Part shown: in pieces, positions 13,101-24,697 of the stretch
Position numbering within the stretch: the stretch's first letter is position 1
How the letters are laid out: each line of letters opens with the position of its first letter
Assembly (NCBI GenBank): GCA_949126835.1
Contig: OX421495.1
Coordinates: forward strand, 19,993,079 to 20,057,078
Direction: 5' to 3'
Length of the DNA: 64,000 bases
From: Anisus vortex
Taxonomy: Eukaryota; Mollusca; Gastropoda; Planorbidae
Position numbers and translations under genes: made by a program
The notes under the pieces: generated by a model
What the model was told of the DNA's origin: nothing
The model's input: the letters and a program-made list of their open reading frames with translations, nothing else
Database searches by the model: none

Positions 13101-13679
13101 TTATAGTTATCTCTATTTACTGGAAATTAGATTTGACTTTACAAGTCCGTCCTGGTCGCAGAATAAACATCCGTTGGACTAAACTTCCATTGATTATTAA
13201 GTATAAGTAAATAGCCACATGAGGTGTGGAAGAACTTTGACAGTCACTGGAAACTCCAGACAGCTTCATTAATTCTCACCTGCCTCTTGAGTGCATTAGT
13301 TAATCAATGAGTAATGGTTGCTTGGAGAAGGTTGCCATGGAAACACTGTACACTGTTAAAAACTTGGAACTATATTCATATGTCAAAGAAAAAACAAAGT
13401 ATGACCAACAAAAATAGTGTGTGTTTGGGTGTGTGTGTGTGTAAGAAAGGTAGTGTATGTATTTATAAAAAGAATGTAAATATATTACATTTTAAAATAG
13501 AGGTACTATGACCGAAATAATATATTAGAGTCGATTATAATATTTGTGTCAGTTTGTGAGAGTTTTTATAAAGCATAATTTAGAAATGTATAACTTATAA
13601 TTTCATTCCCTTGATAATTTTAATAAATACATTTGCATATATTGTTATAAAGGTAAAGTTACATTAAAGAAAGTTTAAA
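10131..13679. other. Long AT-rich stretch without recognisable genes
   Basis: Very AT-rich, especially 11990-12260 (A-rich simple sequence). No frame above about 85 codons and none with recognisable similarity. Confidence 0.55.
13331..13344 (+). promoter_or_regulatory. X-box-like (RFX) motif
   Basis: GTTGCCATGGAAAC fits RYYNYY-AT-RRNRAC, with a second half-like GTTGCTTGG 14 bp before it. No neighbouring gene; probably chance. Confidence 0.2.
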
Positions 13680-14235
13680 CAATATATCTGTCTAATTATC
13701 TAACATATATCTGTCTATCATATATCTATCTATCAACTTATCTATCATATATCTATATAAATATTATATATCGAGCTGTCTATCTATTTATCGTCTATCT
13801 ATAAACTGTCTATCTATCATATAATTATCTATTTATCTATCATCTATCTATCTAAATATAATATATCTATCTATCGTATATCTATCATATCATATTTATC
13901 TATCTATTTAACTATCCTCTATGTAAATACCACATATCTATGTATCTATTTATCTATCATCTATCTAAATATTGAATATATATTTATATATCATCTATCT
14001 ATCTATCTATATATCATATATCTAATATCTATCAATCAATTTAACTATCATCTATCTATCTAAATATCATATATCTATCTGTTTATTTCTCTATCTATCA
14101 AACATCAATCTATCTATTTAGTTATCTATCAATTTTATCTATCCATCGGTCTGTTTATCTATCCGAGCATGTATCTATTCATCAATTTTTATATCTTTGT
14201 ATCTATGAATGTATCTATTTCTCTTTCTCTCTTTC
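13680..14235. repeat. Degenerate (TCTA)n microsatellite
   Basis: Long imperfect run of TCTATCTA with ATAT interruptions. Confidence 0.95.
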
Positions 14236-14286
14236 TGTATGTATCTATAATACTATATACACATGTTTATAATAATATATACAGTA

Positions 14287-14370
14287 ATCTTCTTCTTCAT
14301 ATTACTATGAGACCCCGTTGAGACTGAGGGAAAAGTCCACAATAATCTGACGTATTCTAGATATATTTAC
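14287..14370. repeat. Dispersed repeat with (CTT)n start, copy 2
   Basis: Same order of parts as 2083-2215: CTT run, GAGACCCCGTTGAGACTGAG block, GTCCACA, then TCTAGATAT. Confidence 0.5.
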
Positions 14371-14379
14371 TATAACTTA

Positions 14380-14572
14380 TTATGTCTGGATGGTGTCACT
14401 GAGTCTACTCGGCTCTGATGGGTACCTGTTAGTTGGGGGGTAAAAGACAAGGCGGCGGGCTTCATACTGGCCACACATTCCCCCTAGTATGCCAAGGCCA
14501 CAGAGACTGGTGAACGCGGCTTTACCGGCCCTTTGGATCGATTTGGTCCGATGGGATTACTTACTTACTTCA
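14380..14572 (+). repeat. SINE-A, 5'-truncated copy
   Basis: Carries the body of the window's main SINE family: GTGTCACTGAGTCTAC, CTCTGATGGGTACCTG, a GGCGGC block, TGGCCACACA, then GGCCACAGAGACTGGTGAAC and a TTTGGTCCGATGGGA end. The tRNA-like head is missing. Confidence 0.85.
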
Positions 14573-14575
14573 TTA

Positions 14576-15276
14576 TGTTATCCATTAACTTATTTCTAAA
14601 AAAAACAACCTCTAATAGCTAAATTCAAAGTAAAAATTTAACGTTGTTTGATTACTGTGAGGTAACATTTGAAATAGAAACAACAAATTATAAAGCTTTT
14701 TAAACAAATCAATATTCATTTTTGATGACCACGAGTCTTCAGTTGAGTTCAACCACACAGAACGAGATCTGAAGTCGCGAGAAAACTCGAGATTCAAACA
14801 CACAGCCATTATACTATAAGCTTTGATGTAGAATGAAAAAAAAAGTAAATAAAGATATATATATATTGACGTTTTTATAACAACGTCGCCTAGCGACCGA
14901 AGCCAATTTTTAATTAGCTGACTGGATTGGGTAAGTATATAAAAATGTGAAAGTGTATTAAAAGAAAAGCAATAAAGAGCTTTTAATAAAGATAAAAATA
15001 GGAGACTTACAGTCAATTAGCGAGCAGTTATTACTTTTACGATTTCGCCGCAAATATGGAGGATTGATGAGGGCAGCAATAGCTGGCAGCGAGATGTAAA
15101 TTAGGATTTATTTAAAAGGGTGACGTCGTTTCCGATCTTAGTGCGTGTCCGTGCAATAGAGTTGGGAAGGGGGGTGGGGCGTGAAATGTGAGATGTGTCT
15201 AAATGTGCAGGATCATGTGTGTGCCACTATTTTGGGGCCATTTGGTGTGCACGATGCGAGACTTAGTCGAATAGTA
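14576..15276. other. No supported gene
   Basis: Contains a 134-codon minus-strand open frame (14612-15016) of hydrophobic, AT-driven composition with no recognisable domain. It is not called as a gene. Confidence 0.5.
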
Positions 15277-15277
15277 G

Positions 15278-15311
<34 letters not shown>
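15278..15311. repeat. (TA)n microsatellite
   Basis: Pure TA dinucleotide run. Confidence 0.95.
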
Positions 15312-15314
<3 letters not shown>

Positions 15315-15334
15315 TTGAGTCGTAACAGGATGTC

Positions 15335-16165
15335 ATAGCTAAGGCACTTGATGTCATAGATGGTCGGATGCGCCGGACGTCATGGATGGATAAAAGTTAT
15401 AGCTGGATGCCCAGGAAGTCAAAGATAAATGGCGCGGAAGTTGTTTCTGGATGAACCGTGGGTTATAGCTGGAAGCACTTGATGTCATGGTCTTGTGCAC
15501 CGGATTTTAAAGTAGGATGTTTCGGATGTCATAGATAAATGCACCGGATGTCATATGTAAATGCACCGCATGTCATAGGTAAATGCACCGGATGTCATAT
15601 GTAAATGCACCGCATGTCATATGTAAATGCACCAGATGTCATAGGTAAATGCAGAGGATGTCATAGATAAATGCACCGGATGTCATAAGTAAATGCACGG
15701 ATGTCATAGGCAAATGCACCAGATGTCATATGTAAATGCTCCGGATGTCATAGTCGGATGTACCGGATGTTATATGTAAATGCACCGGATGTCATATGTA
15801 AATGCACCGGATGTCATATGTAAATGCACCGGATGTCATAGGTAAATGAAACGGATGTCATAGGTAAATGCACCGGATGTCATAGATAAATGCACCGGAT
15901 GTCATAGTCGGATGCACCGGATGTCATATTTGGATGCACCGGATGTCATAGTTGGATGCACCGGATGTCATTGTCAGATGCACCGGATGTCAAAGTCGGA
16001 TGCACCTGATGTCATAGTCGGATGCACGGAAGTCATAGTCGGATGCACGGGATGTCATTGTTGGATGCACCGGATCTCATAGTCGGATGCACCAGATGTC
16101 ATAGTCGGATGCGATGAGTGTCATTACCGGGTGCACCCATTATTATAGTTTTGACGCACTTAATG
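15335..16165. repeat. 22-bp tandem array
   Basis: Regular 22-bp units from about 15530 to 16130 (about 27 copies) with degenerate copies before. Core GCACCGGATGTCATA is followed by either TGTAAAT or GTCGGAT. The TGTAAAT type fills the left part and the GTCGGAT type the right part. Confidence 0.95.
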
Positions 16166-16175
16166 TCATAGCTAA

Positions 16176-17099
16176 AAGCTAGACTTTTTCATTTTACTCT
16201 CTCTCTCTGCAATGAGCTAGTTTAAACCAACTATACATTTCAATACAATCATTAATAATTTAGCTATAAATAATAATAATGAGAGCCATCCTGTTTTTAT
16301 CCACTTGACGTTTATTATATAAACTAATGCTTTACTATTTCCATTTATCAACCAGCTTACTTTAGTTCCGAATTCTGGTTACAAAAAAATTCAACGAAAG
16401 CTGAGCAACTTTGCTTTACTCATTTGCTTTGCAGATTTTCTTTTTCTTCTTCCATCTTCTAGAATTTATTTTGATGAAACGGTCATTTACTGGACAAGCG
16501 TTGACCCACGGGACGTTGATAGTCCAGACCTAATAGTCCTAAATGGCCTTCGCTGTGTGTTAGATCGATCGTCTTTACTGCCGAGATCAAAGCAATGCTA
16601 CAAATACAAACATATTTCCTAGTCGGTACTACTACTGGGGCAGTCAATTCTGTTATACCTTCCAAAAGCCAACCCCCCCCCCCCCTAGGCCGTGGAAAAG
16701 ATTGCTAAGGTATAGTAGTTTCATTAGCCCACGGAATACGGAAGGATTGTGTGGTCTGTACATTCCTCAACGTATGTCGGGAAGTTATAATTAGTTGGCG
16801 TAAGTTATAATTAGTTGGTGGACTTCTTAATGCATTGAGGTCGAGAAGGAACATTCCGGCCGTAGAGAATTTGAGACAGAGACATTCAGAGTTGTAATCC
16901 GATTCTATGCAACTAAACCACCACGCGAGCATCGCCAACAATGTTCTTACATTTTATAGGTTCATAACCTAGAAGTAAGACGCTGAATTCAATTCTTGAT
17001 TGATTAAACTTATAATAAGCCTCAGTTGAAGAAGATGTCCATACACATTATTAGCATCTGATGTCTTCTTACATTCCTTTAGACGCATTTTTTTGTTTC
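16176..17099. other. No gene seen
   Basis: A two-copy 19-bp repeat (AAGTTATAATTAGTTGG) lies near 16783-16820 and a C tract at 16673-16685. Nothing else recognised. Confidence 0.5.
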
Positions 17100-17107
17100 C
17101 TCTAAAG

Positions 17108-18157
17108 AATAGGTTCTCAACCTTTTTCGGCTCACCGCCCCCCCCCCAACTTAATTTTGATTAAACATAAATATAATTAATTCTAAAACAAATTTATTTG
17201 TATTATTAATTTAGAAAAAAAAGAGACTTATTTAATAGCACTATATTATGTAATTTCTGTAATTATTAATGTTTAAAATATAAACTCCTTAAATGGACAA
17301 AACAATTAATGCAGGACATAACGTAAATTATTTTAATCCTCTAATAATTAAATCTTGTAATGAATACCATAAAGTTAAATGTGTATAAAGAAATAATAAT
17401 AATCAGTATTATATTACAAAACATAACTTGTTTGGCATCACTATTGAATCAAATGTGGAAACATTTGTTATTTAAAGGGAGATAATTAACCCGTCTCTTT
17501 TGAGCTATTTCTGTGTTTTCTTTATTTTATACAAAAGAAATGGCTTACATTTATAACTTTCAAATGATCAAACCGTAAAACGTATTTGAAAATTATATAA
17601 ATATTATATAACTAAGGAATTTATATGTATATTTCCAAGCACTATAATGACTACCCAGTTTGTATGATTACTACGCATCCATACCGCTTAACGATATCTA
17701 AAATCCATCGTCAGGAGATTCAAACGCATTAAAGGACATCTCGGTAAAACTGAGATCAAAATATCAATAATATTAGAAGATGTTAGGGCGACAGTGAACG
17801 GTCAGCAGGGTTGACAGCAAGTGAACCAACCATAAGACCAGCCGGCCGCACACCATATTTGCCAAATACTGACCCCTACTTCATCGAAAAGTCATTGCTA
17901 TTCCTATTTGTTATTAGTTTAATAATAGGTATGCCTATTTTTGGGGGATATCAGATACTTAGCAGCACTTGCATTTACATCACATTTCATCCAAAAACTA
18001 ATCGATTCAAATAGCTGAGGTGTTCAAATTATGTCGGGTACGTTTGTATCGCCCACTTGCCCTTCACCGCCCCCCAATCGCCCCCAAGAAAGTCAGCGCC
18101 CCCCTAAAGCCCTCACCGCCCCCCGGGGGGCGATAACGCCCCCGTTGAGAACCTGTG
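17108..18157. mobile_element. Non-autonomous hAT element, family 1, copy B
   Basis: The same element as 766-1853: left end AATAGGTTCTCAACC, right end GTTGAGAACCTGTG, C-rich subterminal blocks and colinear AT-rich interior. A perfect 8-bp target duplication CTCTAAAG lies at 17100-17107 and 18158-18165. Length is 1050 bp with no transposase frame. Two full copies with different perfect duplications show independent insertions. Confidence 0.9.
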
Positions 18158-18184
18158 CTCTAAAGTATTTACTTTCTTTAGAAT

Positions 18185-18410
18185 TAGAGACCGAGCGATT
18201 TTAAATTGTTGGTTTTCGGCCGAAAACGAAACCATATCGAAAGTTATAATTTGACTTTCGGCCGAAACCGAATACGAAACCGAAAGTTTAACTAAACCGA
18301 AATTGAAATAAAAAAAACGGAATTGCCACACACACAGTTTCAAAAGGCTGCACATTTTGTGTAATATTAACTAGTTTATGGGTACTCAATTGAATCAAAC
18401 CATAGAACAT
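18185..18410. repeat. TTTCGGCCGAAA-rich dispersed repeat, copy 1
   Basis: Contains GAGACCGA, several palindromic TTCGGCCGAAA blocks and a tail GTGTAATATTAACTAGTTTA. The same order recurs at 63593-63835. Likely one end of an unclassified DNA transposon; no inverted partner end was found. Confidence 0.6.
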
Positions 18411-18542
18411 GTAATATGCAGTTGTATATAGTTGTATTTTTTATATTTTTAAAAAAAAATTGAATACTCTTTAAGATTTAATAACCTAACAAGTTTGGAA
18501 TATATCGGACACCATTCTAGACTGTACTACAAAGTACAAATA

Positions 18543-19633
18543 TAGCAAAGTGTTATAGCAATTATAAAAGAAAGTGTCGTACCGTTGATATAGCAAAGTA
18601 TTATAGCAGTGATATAACAAGTATTATAGCGGTGATATAACAAAGTATTATAGCAGTGATATAACAAAGTATTATAGCGGTGATATAACAAAGTGTTATA
18701 GCGGTGATATAACAAAGTGTTATAGCGGTGATATAACAAAGTATTATAGCAGTGATATAACAAAGTATTATAGCAGTGATATAACAAAGTATTATAGCAG
18801 TGATATAACAAAGTGTTATAGCGGTGATATAACAAAGTATTATAGCAGTGATATAACAAAGTATTATAGCAGTGATATAACAAATTATTATAGTGGTGAT
18901 ATAACAAAGTGTTATAGCGGTGATATAACAAAGTATTATAGCGGTGATATAACTAAATGTTATAGCGGTGATATAACAAAGTATTATAGTGGTGATATAA
19001 CTAAATGTTATAGCGGTGATATAACAAAGTATTATAGTGGTGATATAACTAAATGTTATAGCGGTGATATAACAAAGTATTATAGTGGTGATATAACAAA
19101 GTGTTATAGCGGTGATATAACAAAGTGTTATAGCGGTGATATAACAAAGTATTATAGCGGTGATATAACAAAGTATTATAGTGGTGATATAACTAAATGT
19201 TATAGCGGTGATATAACAAAGTATTATAGTGGTGATATAACAAAGTGTTATAGCGGTGATATAAAAAAGTGTTATAGCGGTGATATAACAAAGTATTATA
19301 GTGGTGATATAACAAAGTATTATAGTGGTGATATAACTAAATGTTATAGCGGTGATATAACAAAGTATTATAGTGGTGATATAACAAAGTATTTTAGTGG
19401 TGATATAACTAAATGTTATAGCAGTGATATAACAAAGTATTATAGTGGTGATATAACAAAGTATTATAGCGGTGATATAACAAAGTATTATAGCGGTGAT
19501 ATAACAAAGTATTATAGCGGTGATATAACATAGTATTATAGCGGTGATATAACAAGGTATTATAGCGGTGATATAACAAAGTATTATAGCGGTGTTTTAA
19601 CAAAGTATTATAGCGATGATATAACAAGGTATT
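18543..19633. repeat. 24-bp tandem array, about 45 copies
   Basis: Unit GGTGATATAACAAAGTATTA followed by TAGC. Between about 18945 and 19220 two unit types alternate (AACTAAATGTTATAGC and AACAAAGTATTATAGT), which makes a 48-bp dimer. Long minus-strand frames here are repeat artefacts. Confidence 0.97.
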
Positions 19634-19635
19634 TT

Positions 19636-21589
19636 TTTAAATCTAGCAATTGACTACTTACGAACTCGATGTCCAACTTTTAAATTCCACAGTAAGCTTT
19701 AAAAAATGCCATTTAATAAAGTTTACATGTTTATTATGTATTTAAAATTGTACCCGTTAAAACTAAATGTAAGTCTAAGTCCACTATAGTGGTTCCACTC
19801 TCTCTTTATTATCAGTGGTTTTAAAAAACTTAACGGAAGGCGATTAGCATTACTACCAGCCGTATAACCAGCTTTATGCAACAATTACAACATATACATT
19901 ATACATTATCTTAAACTTGATATACAAATATATATCTTGAGTCTAGAAATGGTTTCTATTTGCATATTGGACAGACTGTTCATCTGGGTGGAAACAGAAC
20001 TTGTCACTTATCAAAGATCAATAACTGAAATATAAATTCGATTTTCTCACAAAATTGTTTGAAATACGATAACTCTGTAAAAAAATAATAATTTAAAAAA
20101 GTAGCATAATTTCATGTACTTATCTCCCTTGGATATAATTTTAAAAAAATATTATCACTCAAGAAATTGAACAAGAATAAGTTCAAATGCACTGAACTGA
20201 ATACGTTTCAGTTGCAATCATATTATCTGCTATTTAAACAAGATTTACTTGATAATAAAAAAAAAATGATTTAAAAAAAATATATAATTGAGTTTATTTA
20301 AATAAAGAAACTGATATAAGGGGCAGATAATACTTTTAGTATAATGGCCAATCTCATAAATTACAGTACTGGATAGATAAATATATGGCATTAAATTAAA
20401 TTATACTAGTGTACTAGTGTTATATTTCTGGCAGCATTCAAAAAAAGTAGTTTCGTCTGCACACAAACAGCCTTCAAGGGCTTGGAATCTTTTTTGGCTA
20501 GTTGATTGGCGGGTTGAATAACTGTGAATGTGGCTATTTTTCTAAACTGCGTTTAAAAAAAACCTTAACCTCGACCGCCATAGTTCGCATTATTATTTAA
20601 GTACATTATGAATCACTGTCGACACCCTACTTGGCATTTAAACTTGCTTTATTTTCTATCAAAAATATTCGATAACTTTCTTTATTTTTTATTAAAAATA
20701 TTCGATAACTGTCTTTATAGCCTCAACAAACTCGGCGCGCTATCAAAAATAATCCTAAAGCGTGGTACGCAAGGAGCGCGTTTCGGGAGGGTTGTCGACG
20801 CATTGCTCCAAAATCTTGTATCTATATAACTAGGCCCAGGTCGATTGCAATCAGGTGAATTGTTGATGCTTAACTTTTAGGCCCAGGCTCCCGTCTAGGG
20901 TAGAGTACGTTTATTGGATTTGATAAAAATGTATTTGATTCATGAATGTTTCCAGGCGGCGGAAAGTGATAAGTCAAATTCTAATACAAAACAAAAAACA
21001 ACCAAAAAAAAAAAAAACAACACTATAAACACTATACAATACTATTTCATCTTTGAGCATTTTAATATTTCTATGTTAACAACTTTAATGTAAATATGTT
21101 ATCAAATTATTTCTTTGACTATTTTTTTTCATTAGATGATTACATTGAAAGTTCTAAATATAGGCTACTTACCAATATTAGGTATATTAACAACAATACT
21201 CATAAATAAACAAAAACTAGAATATATCTCATATGAACAGAATCATTGTGTTTACTAAATGCTACAATTTTGAATACATATTACACAGCTTAATGGATAG
21301 ATAGATGGATAGATTGGTATAATATATTTATTCAGATGGATACATAGGCAAATTAATAGTTCTATAGACTGACAAATAAATATATAATTAGGTCTAGCAT
21401 CTATCACTTGACTATTCCAAACTAAAATATTCTGTAGTTAGAAATAGATTTAAGCAGTTAATGACACCGACAAAGTACACAAAATAATCAGAGGAGGGAA
21501 TTGTCACGACATGGAACTTCATTAAAGTAGGAGGCTTACCGAAAATGCCAAGAAAAAATTGGGAAAGTAATACCAAATCTAACAAGAAA
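19636..21589. other. No gene seen
   Basis: AT-rich DNA. Around 20640-20710 a short ATATTCGATAACT segment is duplicated, and GATA-type repeats lie near 21297-21320. No supported gene. Confidence 0.55.
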
Positions 21590-22115
21590 TACAAATCTTC
21601 ATCGGACTGTCCATTGCAGATCAACCTTCAACAAACTCGAAAAGATTCAGAAATCATCCTGACATCAGCTTAGAACAAAACGGAAAGTTTAGTAGTCAAA
21701 CGTAGGTTCAGTTCTTCACTATACGGCAGATCCACGGAAGACCAATGCAAAAGTTATAAGCAAGCCATCTCAGGTGGTTTTCAAGGAATATATCTCCGGC
21801 GAATTTTATAGATCCGCTTGGAAGACCACATCACCAACAACAACGACGCTAGAAAGAGAACAGTAATACATAATATCTTAGAGAAAATACAGAAGAAAAA
21901 AAAAGATGGCAAGGATTGGGTCACGTTATTCGCTTAGACAAAATGAGGCTGGCTGCAATAGGCCTGAGATAGACACCAACTGGTAAAAGGAATAAGGCAT
22001 CCAATCCATTGGGAACATGGAGAAGAGCCAAGGAAGGAAATCTGACGACCAGTATAAAAACCAGACACGAAGTTAATTGGCTCGTCCAGGACATGGCATG
22101 GCAAAAAAGATTATG
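21590..22115 (+). pseudogene. LINE reverse-transcriptase C-terminal remnant
   Basis: Plus-strand frames give RWQGLGHVIRLDKMRLAAIG, then PTGKRNKASNPLGTWRRAKE, then a W...D.AWQKRL end. This is the same class of LINE C-terminal pattern as the minus-strand remnant at 3603-3860. It is interrupted by stops and a frameshift. A SINE follows about 60 bp later in the same orientation. Confidence 0.6.
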
Positions 22116-22177
22116 CTACGTTATGCGCCGCGGGAAGAGTCAAATAATTCGAAAGATATATAGATACATAAATAGAA

Positions 22178-22612
22178 AGATGGGGCACGTTGGCCGTACC
22201 GAAGGTCATGGGTTCGAATCCTTGTGCAGGCTATGATTTTTTCGAGTGTCTCTAGGGTGTCACTGAGTCTACCCAGCTCTGATGACCACCCAGCTCTGAT
22301 GACCACCCAGCTCTGATGACCACCCAGCTCTGATGACCACCCAGCTCTGATGACCACCCAGCTCTGATGACCACCCAGCTCTGATGACCACCCAGCTCTG
22401 ATGACCACCCAGCTCTGATGACCACCCAGCTCTGATGACCACCCAGCTCTGATGACCACCCAGCTCTGATGACCTGACCTTATTTGGGGTAAAGTAAAGG
22501 CGGCTTTGCATAGTGCTGGCCACACAGTCACCTAGTATGCCGTGGCCACAGAAACTGGAGAACGCTGCTTCACCGGCTCTACTGATCAATTTGTTCCGAC
22601 GGGATACTTTTT
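22178..22612 (+). repeat. SINE-A copy with an internal 17-bp minisatellite
   Basis: The head keeps a B box (GGGTTCGAATCC). The body follows the family order (GTCACTGAGTCTACCCAGCT, then the GGCGGC, TGGCCACACA and GGCCACAGAAACTGG blocks and the GTTCCGACGGGATAC end). Between 22271 and 22476 the segment GATGACCACCCAGCTCT is repeated about 12 times in tandem. Other copies in the window have it once (as CCCAGCTCTGATGGGTACC). Confidence 0.9.
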
Positions 22613-24697
22613 ATAATAGATAGATACACAGATATGTGAATAGATAAGAAGCTTGATAATCAGATAGTTAGTTGGGTAAATTGATAGGTAGATTGATAGT
22701 CAGAGAAATAGCTAGATGGATAGATAGATATGCAAATTGATAAAAAAACATATTCCAAAAAAAATTACTAAAAAAATCTTGCGTATTTCATTACGGAAAT
22801 GGACGCATCGAAAGTATCATTGGAAAGGAAAGACAAACAAATGCTGCATGTCTACTGGCTGACCAGGAAAACACGTGACCTGTTCTACTACTACGCCACA
22901 TGATTGGCCAAAGTCCCCCATCTGTTAGCTCGGCGCTAAGTGTGTCCCTCTTTCTATCCGCAGCCCAAGCATTCTGCCGGGCATAATATATCTAACACAT
23001 TGATACACACCTGGTCCTGTAATGGCAACATTCGGACAGAAGAAAAATTTTAACTCAGTGACACTGGCCAGTATAAATAAAACTATATAACATCGAGACA
23101 ATGACTTGGACGATGGCCCGTGTTCTTGGATAAAGATGGCTTACTCTCGTGATAAACCACGCAAAATGTCGTTTGTAGAGTGTTTTTTTTTCGGCTTATC
23201 TTGAATGTTAGCGAGAAGCCAGAGTACATGTAATGCAGACATGGTTGACACTCATATCCCTGTCCTTTCTTTGTCATTATCAATGTTAGTTCCTTTCTTT
23301 GTCATTATCAATGTTAGTTCTGTGTGATATGGAGGTAGAGAGCTTATTGCATGCCTATGTATTTGCAGGTCGTATAGAGAATAAAAAAAGTAACATGCAG
23401 ATAGATAGTATGTACTAATCGATTTATGGGGCAATTCTATTTGATTATGTTTAAATCAACCGTGAACCGCTACGCATCATCTTTCGTCTGTAAGAAATTA
23501 CTGTTAAGCATACCAGCCAATAATTTGCAGAATTAAAATCGTATTAATTCGTTTATTCATGTGTATAACACAATCCATCCCCAACAGAAATTACTAATCC
23601 AGTAATCCAGAAATTACAACTGGAGCATTTACTCGTTACATGGGGGGAGGGAGGGGGAAAGTAACAGCATCGTTATAAATTGGACAATTAATTTGATTAA
23701 AAAGTAGAACAGTTAGCCCCCCCCCCCCCCCCCCCCGAGGGAATAAAATGTCGTGAAGCTAAAAGAAATCGCCGTTCTATTCATAGATCGGATAATGAAT
23801 CTTAATAATTCGTTCCCGGTCGGGAAAACAAAGTTTCGTATAAACAAAAGAAATGTTGAATCCAACATGAAATTTTTCTTTTCCAGACGGAATTCGCGAT
23901 TAATGAAGTAGTTCATCGTGCGGAAAAAATTATGGTGTCACAGCGATGTCACGGCTCACTGACTTGCCGTTAAAACGAAGATGTCTGGCGGAGAGAGTGA
24001 CATATAGATGACATTACTGAATCGGTATTAAAATCAATTATTGTAAATTACCTTAGTGAAGACTTAACGTCAATTACCACGGTGAAGAAAACAAAAAACA
24101 ACTCCCAGCAACAAAAAACTATTTCAAGCGGCACTCAGAGCATCGCGCCAGATCCAATCACTTACACAAACAGATTCTATTTGCGCAGCTTATTACGTAG
24201 AAAACTATAGCCATAGAACTGCAAGTTTCGGTGTGTGTTTCTAAAGAAGCGCTATTTTTCTAAACTTCTCAACCGATATCTACTGCAGAGTATCAAATGC
24301 GCGTCTTCGTCTTCCTATATACCGTCTCGTCCAATTTGCGGGCTTGTATCTTTGCAATTTATATATTCATAGCAATATTTAGGTAAAATTTTGAACAAAA
24401 AATGTTCATTAATTTTAGATTGTTAGATATTTAACTAACTTATAATAATATTAACAACAACAGTCAATTCAATCATTAAAGAAAGTTTAACCAACTAAAA
24501 TTTACGGATAAAACATAACTTTTCATCGTCCTGATTTGAAAATGTAATCATATCGACTATACAATAGCATTTTAAAGGTTTAGACTTGTCAACTGTTTTA
24601 TATTTCAATTTTCTAAAGCTCAATACAATACATATTTGTTTATAGAGGGACATTATTATGAACCATATAGGCTAAGAAAAAAAGGAAAAGATCCAAC
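22613..24697. other. 5' flank of receptor 1
   Basis: GATA repeats at 22615-22740, a two-copy 27-bp repeat near 23262-23318 and a poly-C run at 23718-23736. No shared upstream motif with receptors 3 to 5 was seen. The promoter cannot be placed. Confidence 0.5.

Noticed and set aside
6117..13344. RFX X-box sites as cilia-gene promoters
   Set aside because: Two consensus matches are about the number expected by chance in 128 kb of strand, and no gene lies next to either.
14612..15016. 134-codon minus-strand gene
   Set aside because: AT-driven hydrophobic composition with TA-repeat codons; no recognisable domain or homologue in the window.
18527..19627. Tyr/Asn/Leu-rich minus-strand frames
   Set aside because: The 24-bp array is a multiple of three, which keeps a frame open. 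No start context or conservation.
22121..22589. Trp/Ser/His-rich minus-strand repeat proteins (106 and 136 codons)
   Set aside because: Three 17-bp units make 51 bp, a multiple of three. They are artefacts of the minisatellite in the SINE.
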